From Watersipora subatra (lineage: Eukaryota; Bryozoa; Gymnolaemata; Cheilostomatida; Watersiporidae): 64,000 nt of DNA. Location: assembly GCF_963576615.1 (NCBI RefSeq), contig NC_088710.1, forward strand, positions 4,692,001-4,756,000, given 5' to 3'. The position numbers and the translations under genes are program-made. Shown piece by piece: positions 13,401-28,400 of this stretch. Every line of letters begins with the position of its first letter. The stretch's first letter is position 1. Below the pieces are notes generated by a model. It did not search any database. It had not been told where the DNA came from and saw nothing but the letters and a program-made list of their open reading frames with translations.

Positions 13401-16400
13401 GAATATTTACATTCTAGTTATAGTAGGTAAATATTATACACTACCTACTATAACTATAATATAAAACTATACTATAATATAAAGTTTTTTAATTAACGCA
13501 TTTAGTAAATGATAAAACTTTACTAAATGGGCTAATTAAAGAAGCGCATTCAGTAAATTTTTAGCATTTACTGTATGCTTTCTTTTAATTAGCATTACCT
13601 TACATATTTGGTCAATTTTCTTTAATGTATTTAATCTACGAAAGTTAATAATGTAGGTATGAGTAATGCTTTTATCAGAGCGCTTGTAAGATGAATCGTG
13701 TGTTTTGTCATGAATTTACGGAGTCAATTTTAGAGAAACTGCTGTACAACCTCTGCATTATCACTCAGCTGAAAGTGTACAACTGAAAGTGTACAGATTA
13801 GCTTGTATAGCTGATGGTGTAGACCTGAGAATGTACAGCTCTGAATGTATTACTCAATGTATATCTGAGACTAAATAGCTGTGAGTGTACAGCTGATGCT
13901 TATACATAGGTCAGCCTATGTGAACCTGCTGCCAATAATACTTGTAGTCTGGTACTACCTGTATATGGTTCAGGCTGACGGTGAATAAACTGTCAACCTC
14001 CATACAAATGGGAAGGGGAACTGGACACCCCTACAGATCAAAATATAACATCTGGAAAAGCACTATACCAGTGATGCACTGTGTCAGCATTTAGAGGGCA
14101 AAGATAACAAGCCTATCCATTGCCCAGCCACTGCAACAGGATGAAAATGCATGTCTCAACCTGTTCTTGCCATTTCCTTTCTGTCAAGAAAGTGGCTCTT
14201 GTCCAGCGAAAGTCAGAAATCACTTAAACATTTGCAGCTGATACTAATAATTTGTAAGAGCAGACAACTATCTTGGTTTATGTTTGTCTGTGAAGGGTGG
14301 AAGTCAGAGTTAGACGTGTAGGAGGTGGATTTGGAGCCAAGCAGGCAAGGTCATCATTTTCTGGTTATGCTACAGCATTGGCTGCTTACCACATTCAGCG
14401 GCCTGTGAGAATGCATCTAACGATAGAGGACAACATGGAGATGCTTGGCAGAAGAAATCCTTTGCGAATTGATTATCAGGTACATTTATGTGTAAACATT
14501 GTGGAAGCAACTCTTGATGTGTCATGGCCTCACACGGCTCTGACTCACAGCTTCTGAGTACATTGTTGTCTTTACGTTGTCCATCATGTTACTTGAGCTC
14601 TCACATCACAGATTATTAGTTTCAAAGCTAAAAGCTCATTGGTGTGGACTAAAGTATGTGGCCAGGAATAAGTCTTTTGGGACAGTTCTTTGGTACTTGA
14701 AGAGTAGGTAAGAGTAACTACAGTAAGTAGCGGTATACTGTTACTAGTAAGTGTCTCTGATAGAACATCAGGTAGCAAATAAAATCTAATTACATATATG
14801 AATTGACTCTTTGTGTAATTCACATGTTTTGTTAGACATTATTGTTGTTTTTATGTTAAAATACAGGTTGGAGTGAGGAAGAGAGATATGAAGCTCTTAG
14901 CTGTGATCAGTAACTTGTACGAGAACTGTGGGTTCTATACAACGGAGGCTATGGGCAGCTATTGTTTTCACTATGTGGACAGCGGTAAGTGTCTATAGAC
15001 ACCGCTGGATGAAAGCCGGTACACATTTGGTTTGTTTCCGTTTGTGAATACAAGATCTAAATAATTTGATATATTTTAACATTGTTCATGGAACATTCAT
15101 TTTTTGTAAATTACAAGAACAGCTGTTAGTAAAAAAAAATGATAGCAGCAGAAGGGCGTACATCACAACTAGAACTTCACGATTTCTACAAATCACCGGA
15201 CGATTCGACATTGCAAATTTGCAATATTGAACCGTATCGGGATGTTTTTATTACAATTATTAAGAAAAAAGATTTAACAAATTTTTTCAAGATTTGTTTA
15301 TATATTTTAACTTAGAAGGAAACTGTTTTATGTTCATTATAATTAAAAAACATTTCATAAATGCCCATGTGCGAAGAAAGCCTTGAAATGAGCATATTAT
15401 AAGACTAGGAGGCACATGCGTTCCATAGTTCGAAGATGGCTTGCATCCAAGATCGGCAGGTATGAGATAGATTGCCACTACATGATTACCATATATCATT
15501 TATAGGATTAGTGATATCTCTTTAAATGGTGGCGATTTTCAAATCATCTATCTTCAAGATTGCCACCAAACAATTAAATCACCATGTCACCAGCACTTGA
15601 GCATAGACACAATGACCAGGACATTAGTTAGGACATCATTTGAAAAACTTGGATTGACTTGTTAGACACCGCATGGCGCACAACTTATGGTTATATCTAA
15701 TGGTGGTATCTATGTCTATTGTAGCCTACTATGTACCAAGCTGGAAATGTTCATTCCGGCAATGCAAGACAAATCAACCTAACCATTGCTACATCAGAGC
15801 TCCGGGTATGTATCCTCATTACTATCGTATGTTTCATCATCTGCTCTGTTGTCTGCACTCTCACTCACACTGTCGCTTGTTCTTTGTATGTGCTGCCATC
15901 TGCTCTGTTATCAATGCTGCCATCTGCTCTGTCATCCCCTGTGACACCACCTCAGTCATCTGCTTCATTATGTGTTCTATTGTCTGATTCGTCGTCTACC
16001 CTATCATCCACCTAGTTTTCAGCAATGCTTGCATCTAATTGGAGACTTGTTGCGTATATTACACAAGTTTACTAAATGCTCAATTCTACTACATATCCTT
16101 TGCATTGCTAGCTTACATAGCTTTGCTGGAACAATATAGCATGCGGCGTACCAGATAAAGGAGCTTGTATGCTATAACTTACCTGCATAGATATGTAATT
16201 AGAGAATTGGCTCTCCTATAGGCATCTTATCGGTGAACCACTTCACGGAGCAGATGTTGGCTGAAGTGGCGGTGCAGCTGGATGTCTCTCCAGAGCAGGT
16301 CAAGGAGGCTAACCTCTACCAATACGGACAAACCAACCCTTTTAATGTTCCTATCACTCCTTGTTACACGAGAGAGATCTGGACTAAGCTCAAGGAGACA

Positions 16401-19400
16401 ACCCGGTTTGATGACCAGACTGTCGAAATTGCTAAATTCAATTTGGTATGTTTGTCTGGCTATCTCTGAAGGGCTACTGAAGCAATGAGCGCTAAGCACT
16501 ATCTATTTCATGATATCCATAAGACACATCTTTACTATAATAAGAGCCGTGTCTGGAGCCATGGTTTAAATTAGTGAAAAAGACTGCAACATGCGAAATT
16601 TGAACTACTGAGATTTGGATTCATAGCCTGACGTGGTAATATCCGTGCCAGTTGTCCACGTTAACCATTGCATAATAACAGTGCACATGGTTATTATCTG
16701 TGCTTTATCGGCTTATTCTGACGATTTCTCACAGTACACAAGACTGCCAGTGTACTAGTACTAGTAATATGGGATACGCGATAGTATTACTCCTGTATGT
16801 TTTTATTCCTTTTTATACACACAGTGACCTTTAACCCTGTTTTAAAGCTGCAATAATCATACACTAATCTCTCGCTGCTTCGGGCCTTATCTTTTGCAGT
16901 TTCTGTATTTCACAGTTGAAAATTTTTATTAAAAATTTAAAACTAAAGGAAAATTTATTACAAAAAATCATTAAAAAATTCAAATACATGAATATACATA
17001 CATAAAACACAATTACAAACATGTGACTCTCTTCTCACGACGAACCCAGTTAATCGCAAGTACGAATATTCAGACCAAATGAAGCCTGAACTTTGCCTGT
17101 ACTCCATAAGTGCATTCTCTGGCTTAAAATACTGGCACTGAAGTTGAAATATAAATTAAAAGTCAATCAAGATAACTTCAATTTGCTTACTTATTATGCA
17201 GAAAATAAATACAAACTGTTTAAAAATCAGTTTAAATGTTCTAGTGTAAAAATTGGGCTCATACATAAACTTCAAAAAATTAGTTCCTTTCGGGGATTAC
17301 TAGTTTCTATTAATGAACTGAAAAGGAGAGATTACTGTATTTCGTTTGAGCGCAGGGATACTAGGGTGAGTCATGCATAGCGTGATGTCATAGGGATGCT
17401 AGGGTGAGTCATGCATAGCGTGATGTCATAGGGATGCTAGGGTGAGTCATGCATAGCGTGATGTCATAGGGATGCTAGGGTGAGTCATGCATAGCGTGAT
17501 TTCATCAGCTAAAGAAACTATTTAGCAGCGCTCAAACTTCAGACCAAAGGTCAAGGTGATTATGTGATTGAACTGCGTATAAGGAAAATTGTATGCGCAA
17601 ATATTAATTCAAGCACTGCACCAACATGGCTGCCAATTAATGTCAGCAATATACATGTATTTGTCTTGAAATAAAACAGCGTATCACAACAGGTTGGTCA
17701 TTTTACAGTAATTACATGTTAGTATTACCACATGACCGTCGCATCACCAATATTTTGGCGAGTAACATACAAATCAACTCCCATAGTGATTTTTTTTCGA
17801 GACTTGGCTATGAGACCCGCGTGTAGTAATTGCTTAGTGTAATTGCACCATGATTTCATAGTTTCTGAATGTGAGGAGTGTCAGGGAATTATCTCAGGAG
17901 CGAGTATTAGATAAAATTCTCATACACTAAGTTTTTATAAGATGATGATATATCGAAGATTCTGTTGTGCATTTGTTGATCGACTATGTAACAAGCTTTT
18001 ATGCACCAACATTGGTTGACAGTGGTATGTTGAATCAATAGCACATTGACTTTGTGCTGCGTAACAATTTTGTTGTTACGCAACTGCAGCACAAAGCTGC
18101 AACAATGGCACACCAATCTCTCTTTTGCCACCAGCCTTCACCACCGCAGCGTTGCACGTCTGTAGCACAATAGCTCGCAGCCTCATGGAATTGTGACAGT
18201 CCTTACAGCCAACACCTGTGCGCAAACCAGCAACTGCTCTGCAGCATCCGTAAATACCCAATGGTCCTGTCTGCCCAAACCATCACTTGCTGAAGGTTTC
18301 CTGTCAATAAAAGAGATAGGCTTGGCAACTCAGTAGCTCAATTCACACATTCTGCTCTCCTTCGACATTCTCACTAAACAATAATTCTCAATTTAGCTGG
18401 TTTTGTTAGGAAAGAGAGTCAAGACAAGGAAAAGAGTCTTTTCCATATCTTCATATAATATCCCACAGACTTTAGTGTTAAGCACTTGTTATAGTTTTCA
18501 GTTTATTCCGCAAGAGACAACATATATTAGAAGTATCAGTGGTATTGTTGATTCCCCTGTTTGTAAGAGTCTACTGTAAATCTAAAAGAGGCCTTATTCT
18601 ATGTGTTGGTCTGCCCTGTTCTCTGACGTACCTAGTACATCGATAGACCATTCTTCGATGCATCGACTCTTTCTCATATGTTGACGAATAAGACCTTTGA
18701 CGCATTATTACCTCATAAAAATTTAGTGATTGACCCTTTTATTGACCCCTTTATCAAAGAAGGTGAAACTGAACATGGACTGACTTCAATGGCAGCCATT
18801 TGTAAAGCCCAAGTTGTGATTACGCTTGTAAAAGCTGAGATTTGCACATTTTTTGTTTTTGCAGGATTAGTAAAAGCTGAGTAGCTTTTTAGCAACATTG
18901 TGAAGACTTCTATGCATCAGTGTGTTCATAAAGCAAATATTTTTACGACATAATATTAATCATGTTTTCAGCATTTTTCAATTTTCTCTTAGGCCAACAG
19001 ATGGAGGAAGAAAGCATTAAGCCTGATGCCACTTAAATATAGCCAGGGTTTCCCTGCCAACTGGGCCTTCCTTGTGCACGTCTCCATCAACCATGATGAC
19101 GCCTCAGTAACAGTCATTCATGCAGGTGTAGAACTAGGGCAAGGGATAAACACCAAGGTGGGTGTGTTTCTGTAAGCTCTGGCATAATGCCAGCTCTCTA
19201 ATTAGTTACAAGTCGAATTAGCACCACTATCAAAGTTACTAAACCTTGATTTATCACTAGCACTACCTACATGTATATATCAATTGGAGCTTGCTGCTCC
19301 AATTGATATATAGTGCTGATTTCATGCTACGTATATAGCTAGTCAAATAATCTTTTTTTTAGCAACGGCTATGAGTTAAATCAAGCCTCCTTTGTATACA

Positions 19401-22400
19401 TGCTGCTGGTTTTTATACATTGCTGTTGCTGTCACCTGTAAGAGTTGTCACAATCCGTCGCTGTTATGATAAGTACTAAAGTGAGGAAAAATCAGGTTTG
19501 AGTTGAAACGCAACCTTTGAGCAAACATTACTAGCCCTTCCTGAAGCTTAGTAATTGGTTGAACCACACAAGAGTCTGCTGATCACAGCATATACTAGTC
19601 TTACAACAAATATTTCAGAGTTTGTTAAAACAATCTACAAAAGTGAGCACAGAAACACCAACATATGATTTATTTAAAACTCATCAGAATTAGCGAATTT
19701 TATCAAACTTGAATTAAAAGTGAAAGCTGCTACAAAAACACTCAAATATATTTAAATATATTATTATAAGATAGCTTACACCCATCTCTCATCACACAAA
19801 TCATTGTGTTGTTATAGCAGTACATGCAAACAGACTTTCTCATTTGTGATTGGTACAGTGGCGTTAAAAATTAAGAGACCACCTCACATTATAAGAGACA
19901 GTTGCTGGTAGCAATGATTTACTGCCTTAATTTGCTAGAAACCACCGCAAACCACATACCATTAGATCTTGAATTCTCTAATGACAACTATGGAGTGAGT
20001 TTTCAATAAGTGAGTTTTCTTAATCTTCTTTCAATGAAAATGCATAAACAACTGAACTTGACAAAAATCAAAAGATAGCCTAGTTATTTCCTTATTGTAT
20101 TCTCAATTGATTAATTTTGTGAAATTACTGCAACATTAGTTGAACAATTCTGGTAATAATTGGTGGCCCTGAAAAAGGCCATTGGGACAGGTCATAATGA
20201 CGCTATAACATGACGACGCTATAACATCATGATGCTATAACATGATGACGGCGATATAACGTGATAACGATATAACGTGATGACGCTATAATGTGATGAC
20301 GCTATAATGTGATGACGCTATAACATGATGACGCTATGGCATGATGATGCTATAACATGATGACGACGATATAACGTGATAACGATATAACGTGATGACG
20401 CTATAATGTGATGACGCTATAATGTGATGACGCTATGACGTGACGACGCTATAACGTGATTACGCTATAATGTGATTATGCTCTAACGCGACGACGCTAT
20501 AATGTGACGACACTATAATGTGACGGCGCTATAACGTGAGGACGCTATAACGAGACGACGATATGACATGACAACGATATTATGTGATAGCCATATAATG
20601 TGATGACGCCATAATGTGATGACGCTATAACGTGACAACGCTATAATGTGATTACACTATAATGCGACGACGCTATAACGTGACGACGCTATAACATGAC
20701 GACGCTATAACGTGACGACGCTATAACGCAATGACGCTATAACATGATGACGCTATAACATGATGACGCTATTACATGATGACGCTATAACATGATGACG
20801 CTATAACATGATGACACTATAACTTGATTACACAAATTCCATCACCTCTGCTATAAAATAAGTCTGAAAGGCGTTTGTTTTCCTTTGCTAGAACAAAGGG
20901 AAATTGCTGCATCTAATGACACGCAATATGTGGTAATTATATAGATTAACATGGCTCTAGAAAGAGTGCCAAGATGAACATAGACGTGAATTATTAGATA
21001 TTCTTATCATTTCTCACAAGACTGTATTAGCAGTTAATTTAAATTTTAGGATTCCAAACCCATCACTGCGGGAGTTGTCTTATTAAAAATAGAGATTCCT
21101 TCTCATTTCTGTCAACTATATATTAAACAGACATAGTTGATACTCATATTCGTACCAGCTGCCTGCCTTAGTAAACATTTTTGTAAATCACAACTCCCCT
21201 TGCTGCCCTAGTCACCAGTTTACAGCGTTTTGAAGTGTTTGACAACTCATGGAAAATAAAAAAGTTCCAAGTGTTTGATGCTCAATGAATTCTATGAATG
21301 TAGAGATTTATTGTTAAAACATGCTGTTAGGCTAAAATATGAAATATCTGTCATCTTATGCCATATCCGATGCTCAGGCCAAACATACATACATGTAAAA
21401 TGTGCTGTCTAAATAAATGAAAGAAAAAGGTAAATTTTGTTGCGGTGAAAAGAAGATTATTTTGTATGTTTGTACTTGGAAGAATCTTGCTGGTTGGACA
21501 TGGTTTGTAAAACAGTTTGCACAATTTTAACTGTGAATTCTTGTTCGACTGCTGAAACAATTCTTCTTGATCATGAGAAAATGGGTGAACTAACAGCCTT
21601 ACATGGTCTCTATGTGTGCTACAGAGAGCTAGTCGCTACACAAATCAAACAAATAATTGGAAAGCAGGTACATCTACATGTGGTTGTTCGTAATAGCAAC
21701 CAGCCTGGCATAAACTTTACACATTGTCTTTGTAGGCAATACAAGTAGCTGCTCGTACCCTCGGAGTTCCTTTGGATATGGTGCGGGTTCATCCGCCTTC
21801 CACATCCTACAATACTAACTCCTCCCCCACAGCAGGATCTGTGTCTAGCGACTTCAACTGTCTGGTATGTCAACTTCATCGATAATAGTTGTGACCTAGA
21901 TAGGTAGTCACTGTGACTAGCTTATGTTATCTGTATGTGACTAGGTGATAGTAACTGAATGATTACTTATTGGGACTAGGATATATTATCTGAATGGTTA
22001 GTCCCATGACTAGGTGATGAGTAATGCTAGCTGTATGGCATGACTAACTAATTAACAAAAATGAGACTGCACAACAAGGATATAATATGCAGAGCGAATG
22101 CTTGTAGCTGCCATCAAGTGGTAGAACTGCTAGTTGGTTTATGAAGCTCTGTGCTTGGCATCTAAGTTGTTACAGCTTGGTTCTGTTTTAAAAATGTTCC
22201 AGTTTCAGAGAAATTAATCGTGGATTTTCATGAGCTGCCTGTCAAAGAAGGAAGTTGCTCTGCCAATTGACACGCTAGCAATGCTTGACCTAGATTTGCA
22301 GTTGTATGACTGCTGCGTTTTTATCCCACACGAATGATAAAATGCAGAAAATCTGACAAATTTTCACAACTTTTTATATGAATGGTTTGCTCTGGTTGTA

Positions 22401-25400
22401 TCACTAGGGAACAGTTTGCTCAATTGAGACTTCCTGCTTTGGTAGCCACAACAGGTGGCATCTATGTCATATACGGATTACTCTAGTAATCTTTGTCTTC
22501 TCACAGGCTGTTAAGAACGCTTGCGATATGCTTGTCGCTCGGATGGCTCCTTACAAAAAGAAAAAGATGACTTGGGAAGAGTTAGTGGCTGAGTGCCAGA
22601 AGAACCAAGTGGATCTTCACGCTACGTATCAGTAAGGAATTGTTACTCTTTTTGTTTTGACATAACCTAAGTTCTTACTTTTATGTTGCATGACGCACCG
22701 TATACCTCTGCAGACTTATAAACTAATAGCTGACACAGAAATATTGTTAGACTACGTACAAAACAGTTTTGTGATATCAAAGTTGCTAATACTTCAAAAT
22801 TTGTTTTATGTTACCATTTACTGGAACAATATAAGAATTTTAAAAAGTAAACTGTAGGAAAAACTCTCATACGTAGCATGTTTTTTAATTCAAAAGCATC
22901 CTTGGCTAGTCCATTGTCAATTCTCTAATAATGAGTCTAATTTTTTTGCTGCTATCAAGTGTGCTAAATTATTTGATAAGCCTAACTGCCTATCTATAAT
23001 GCTGCAGGGTAACTAACAAAAATGCTGCTCCAGATGCTAAATTTGACTTTCAAGTATATGATGTGTTTGGAGCTGCCAGTGCTGAGGTGGAATTGGATGT
23101 TCTAACAGGAAATATAATCATCAATAGGATGGACATTCTCTATGATGCTGGTGCAAGGTATGAGTATTGCATAACTCCATAGAGCTATACATAGAGCTAT
23201 GCGTATTTGTCAAGGATCTATTCTACTTACTAATATGGGACCTGTTTGAATGTATTGTGATGTTTAGACAACTCCTGCTTTGAAGAATATTTCGCATACC
23301 ATCATGATTTCTCAAAGTTTTTCTCTTATTTTTGTAAATTAGTTTTTCAATTTTTACTCCTTAAATAAATTAAACTAAATGTTTGAAGGAATTTTAAAAT
23401 TTAATTTTGTTTCGGTTTGTGTTCTTTTACTGGTGCAAAACCTAGCAACTTTTTCTGAAGACGACACAATACATGTATATGTGGTTTGCATGTAAACAAA
23501 GCAGGTTGAGACCATAATTCTTTGATTGTATTTTGTAAATGAATTTTATATTAAGCCAGTAATTATGAAGAGTGCATTTTTTAAAAATGGAATGCAAACA
23601 ACACCAAAATATATAGAATTATATTTAAACTTAAAACAGTAGTTTAGTCTAAACATTTAGTACATCATGTATTGCCAATGTATAGCACAACCTCATAGAT
23701 TATTCCTTCAGCAGCTTGTCTGCATTGTCATGTAACAAGCTGTTGAACTAGTATTAGATATAATAAGAGTTACCTACCCTTGTTGCTGATACGGAAAAGA
23801 TATACAACTCACAAGTTGTTACTTATATGTACAACATCATAGCAAATTAGTTTTTGAATTTTTGTCACTATAAATAAAAGTTTATACCCTCTCGCTAAGC
23901 TGCCTTAGATCTCAACCGACCGACAGACTGAGCCAATAACTGGGAGTTACCCTCTTCTGCTGGCACTGATGGGCTGGTCAATCAGCATATCTGCAGGATG
24001 CACCTTACATATGATAAAATATTACCACAATATCAGAGAAGTCTGTCATTAAAATCAGTTGTTTAGTCAGCTAATAGAATTATTCTGACATTACTAGTTT
24101 CTTCGTTCCAGACGGTAGATTTCATAGATTTCCATTTTTTGGTATACAACAATTGAGTGTTATGATTGCTATTGTAGCTATTCTCCAGAGATAGATGTTG
24201 GTCAAGTAGAAGGGGCTATAGTGATGGCACTTGGTCTATCTTTCCATGAAGAAATCAAATATTCAACCAAGACAGGACAACTCCTAACCAACAGCACTTG
24301 GGTGAATATATTGGATTCTTTACTATTATCATGCGCTATTAGTTTGATGTAACTGGTTCTAAATGAATGCTCTCTATATTTTCACTTCTACCATGTATAC
24401 TGCTGATGGGTGTTATATATATATCGAACTATATTATTAGCGTCACATATAAGCTACTTAGTTACTGTTTCCGTTTCCTTGGATTCTCGAGGGCTAGGAG
24501 AGAATCGTAGGGCACTTCCGTTCCGATGAAGAGAATTGCTAACACGTGTAAATACTATAAGCTCAACTATAAATGCTTTAATCGATCGTTGGGCTGGCCA
24601 GCCACGACAATCCGTCTTAGTCAGGACGACAACGCATCTTGATCTTCATTATGATATAATCCAGGTAAACTGAGTGTGCGTATACGATATTCATCTAAGA
24701 ACATTATTCCTATTAATTTCACAATGGGCATATTCTTTCCTATTGAACAATCTACCATGCGTCTTAGTAAAACTTTACACTCTAGCCGTACTCTAGCCAT
24801 ACTAGACTGTATTTTTTTGTAAATGACACCGGTTGATGAGTTGTTCTTCATTTGTCTTCTCTTGCAAAATTTTGCAACTTGTTTTTTTCTAGTCGTACCA
24901 TGTGCCCATGTGTCGGGACATCCCAGTAGACCTGAGGGTTTCACTCCTTTCACATCGACCAAACAAAGCTTTTGCTCTAAGGTCTAAAGGTAAGCAGATA
25001 CCTGCTTGTTTGCTTATTTCTTGTCAACAAATATCTTTGAGTCAGCTTCACAGAAAACCTACGATTCTATAATTATTATTCGTACAGTTTCTCCAACTCT
25101 TAGTAATAGCTTTTACTACTATCTCTACAGGTAGTTGAGTTTATCCTACTCCCATTTATCTGCAGTCTCTACAGATAGCTGAACTTACCATACTCTCATC
25201 ACTCTGGCTAATGTTTCTTCTTATTCATTACTCACGTTTACATTGACTATTGGCTTCAGAAATTGCCTTTACACACAGCACTCAGTAGCACGTATAACAT
25301 TCATCTGTTATATCTACCAATGTAGTATGAGAGCATAACTCTCATTGATAGCAACCGGTAAAGCTGCATCGGGTTTCTATAGAAAGCGTAAAGGTTTACA

Positions 25401-28400
25401 ATTGTTTTACTCTTGGTTTTCTTGTTGTTAGCTTCTCTGAAAGCCCCACATACCACTGATGTGCAAGCGATTGTGGAGGTACTAGTTACTTTACTAAACA
25501 ATCAATGAAACTCAGTCTAACCCTAATTATAGGCCTTTTATTAAGCTTCAGTTTTACTGCACAAATGTTATATAATACATTATAATATAATGTAGTTGAA
25601 TTCGAAATTTCTTTTCAAAGCCAGTTTTTATTGCTTTTTTAGATATTTAGGGCAATGTAGATTTTACTACTTTAGGTCAATTTTTATTTAAATTTTTCAT
25701 GTTGCATTGTATTGTTATTTTACTGTTGTAATATTAGTATATTGTTTTAAGTTTAAACTTGAGGCTTTGTACAACTGTAGGTACACTGTCATTGTATTTA
25801 TATTCTGTCATACAGCATCTAGGTGTAGGCTTCTTTCTCCTGCCCTTACATTAGTGTAAAGAAGTGTTGCTGTGTCATAGCGGTGTTAACGGTGAGATGT
25901 TTTGTGCGTGTAGTTGTAGCTGAGCCTCCAATGCTGTTGGCTGAGTCAGCGGTGACCTCTCTGAGGAAATGCATACTGGAGGTCAGGAAGGACCAGGGTC
26001 TGTCTACATCCTTTACTGCAGGTCAGTCTTTGTCAATGTTAAAAGAAAATGGTGATAGTAGCTTGTAATTTTTTGTATGTCAGCTGCAGTGCGTGGTGTA
26101 GAAGAGAGAGTTCGTAGTTCAAATAAGTATAATTATATACCAAGCTCTTAGTAATACTAATATCACATGACTACAGCTTGGTGCAACAAACTGAATGGTG
26201 ACAAATATAAAGAAAGTAGTTTCAAGCACCAATCTACTATATAAACGGCAATCGTTGTCTGTCTGTCTATCTGTGTGTGTGCGTATGTGTCCGCCTTATA
26301 GAGTACCGTACTTTTCGGACTATTAGCCGCTACTAGGTATCTAGGGCGCATTAACGGGAATCTATGGTTAGTGCGCCTCTATACATAGCCTATTCATCAT
26401 TTGCCGTTTTCACACAAAAATGACGTAATAATTACAACTCTATGGCTTTCTTTCAGCTTCATGACACGCGATGCTTTTTTGTCCTCGACGTATTAGGGCT
26501 AATTTGTTTTCGGCAAAACGATATCGACAAAAGACTCCCTCGATATTAGAATTTGGCGATTAAATTTTATTAACTCTATAAAACACGATGCTGTTTTAGT
26601 GAACCTCTATTTCTGGCATTTCTTAAAGGTTGACTTGCAACAAAATTCACATTACAGTTATTTGGTATCAAAAGATTCACCATGTCTTACTTTGTTGTGT
26701 TGTAAGTGCCAAATATGTGGAAATGTGATTACAAGCTCTTAAAAGCTCAAAAACGAAAAGCCGCCGTAGAGTGGAATTTCTTTATTTCGATGACGTTACC
26801 ACGAAATTTTGTTATCGTCTTGTCACGTATGTTCTCACGTGAATTGAAAGGCCAATACAAAGCTCAATATAAAACTCATCGTAGTACTAGTTTATGACAA
26901 ACACTTCGGGTTTTACCGAAGACCCCGTATCAAATATAGATGCTCGCTACTTTGCAGTTTTATTTCGGCATTATTCAATCGTCAAGTCGTTCTCTGATCA
27001 TGTGACCCAATACTTCGCAAATAATTTTTGCAGCACTTTTCGATTATCACAGGTGACCAACAGGCTCGTCATAATTATCAGACAATGATATGTACTCCTT
27101 CGAGCTAAGGTTAAAAAGTTTAACGATGTTTTACGGTAAGTTATAAAATATCAGTGCTAAAAGTGACAGCATTACAATGACGATAAAACAGACGCGTAAG
27201 AACAATAGACATAGTTTTATTGAATGCGTGAAGTATATTTGTGAAAATATTTCGACGAATAAGGTTGCAAGAAAGTGTAAACAGAAACCATCTCTCACAA
27301 CTACATCACATTTGAGCTGTTTTGGAAAAGGAATCCAAACTACGGCGGTCTCGTGTGGCTGCGATTTTCTGTTCGTTTTTGAGCTTTTAAGAGCTTGTAA
27401 TCACCTTTCCACATATTTTGCACCTACTACACAACAGAGTAAAACATGGTGAATCTTTTCATATCAAATAACGGTAATGTGAATTTTGTTGCAAGTCAAC
27501 CTTTAAGGTTCAATTGCTAAATCGCTGTTAAGGTCACTACTTTTCACGCGAAAAATTGTATTATCTCGAGCAGGGATAGCATCTAGATTCTTTCACCTTC
27601 GATCAGACAAAGACACTACAATAGTTTATTTTTACATAACATATCGTCGTACCAGTATCATCGTATTCAGAGTTTTGATGGATAGCTGTTGGTGGAACAG
27701 TAACTTTTTTATACACACACTTCTATGCAAGAATTGTTATTATTAATTCAATACATTCAAAAATTTTATTTTGTTTTTTCAGTTCGTATTAATTGTATCA
27801 TTACTGAATCATCTCATATTGTAATCGTAGCAAAACAGACTCAATTTAGCCATTACTTGCTAATTATTTCACTGTTACATCTAAACCCTTTTATAGTCGT
27901 TTTATTTTTAAAATTTATTTGACCTGCACGAAACATTTTTCTCATGACATGAAGTTTAAAAGTTGTTTGAAAAAGTAAGTTTGAATACCTTTACAGTTGT
28001 TTTAGGTAGAATGACAAATGTTGTTATATGTTAAACGCAAATCAATTTTCTGTGCAAAGACATAGCACAGCTAGGCTTGAGGCCGTGGCGTCACTCGGGG
28101 ATGCGCGAGAGACCTTTTTCGCCCTGAGTACAGCGAGAGTTTCCAGGCGCGGCTTTCCGGATGAATGAGTTGGCGAGTGCGAGGCGATTGATTGCAAAGC
28201 GATTGAGTGCTAGGCGATTGATTGTCAGACGATTGGTTGCAAGTGCAAGGTGATTGATTGCAAGACGAGTGCAAGGTGATTGATTGCAAGGTGAGTGCGA
28301 GGCGATTGATTGCGAGCCGATTGAGTGCGAGGCGATTGATTGCGAGGTGAGTGAGAGGTGATTGCAAGGTGAGTGCGAGGCGATTGATTGCGAGGCGATT

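Noticed and set aside
25434..25480. Possible extra exon between exons 26 and 27 ([14 protein letters not shown])
   Set aside because: It has splice-like borders, but exons 26 and 27 already join in phase at a position where the family has no insertion.
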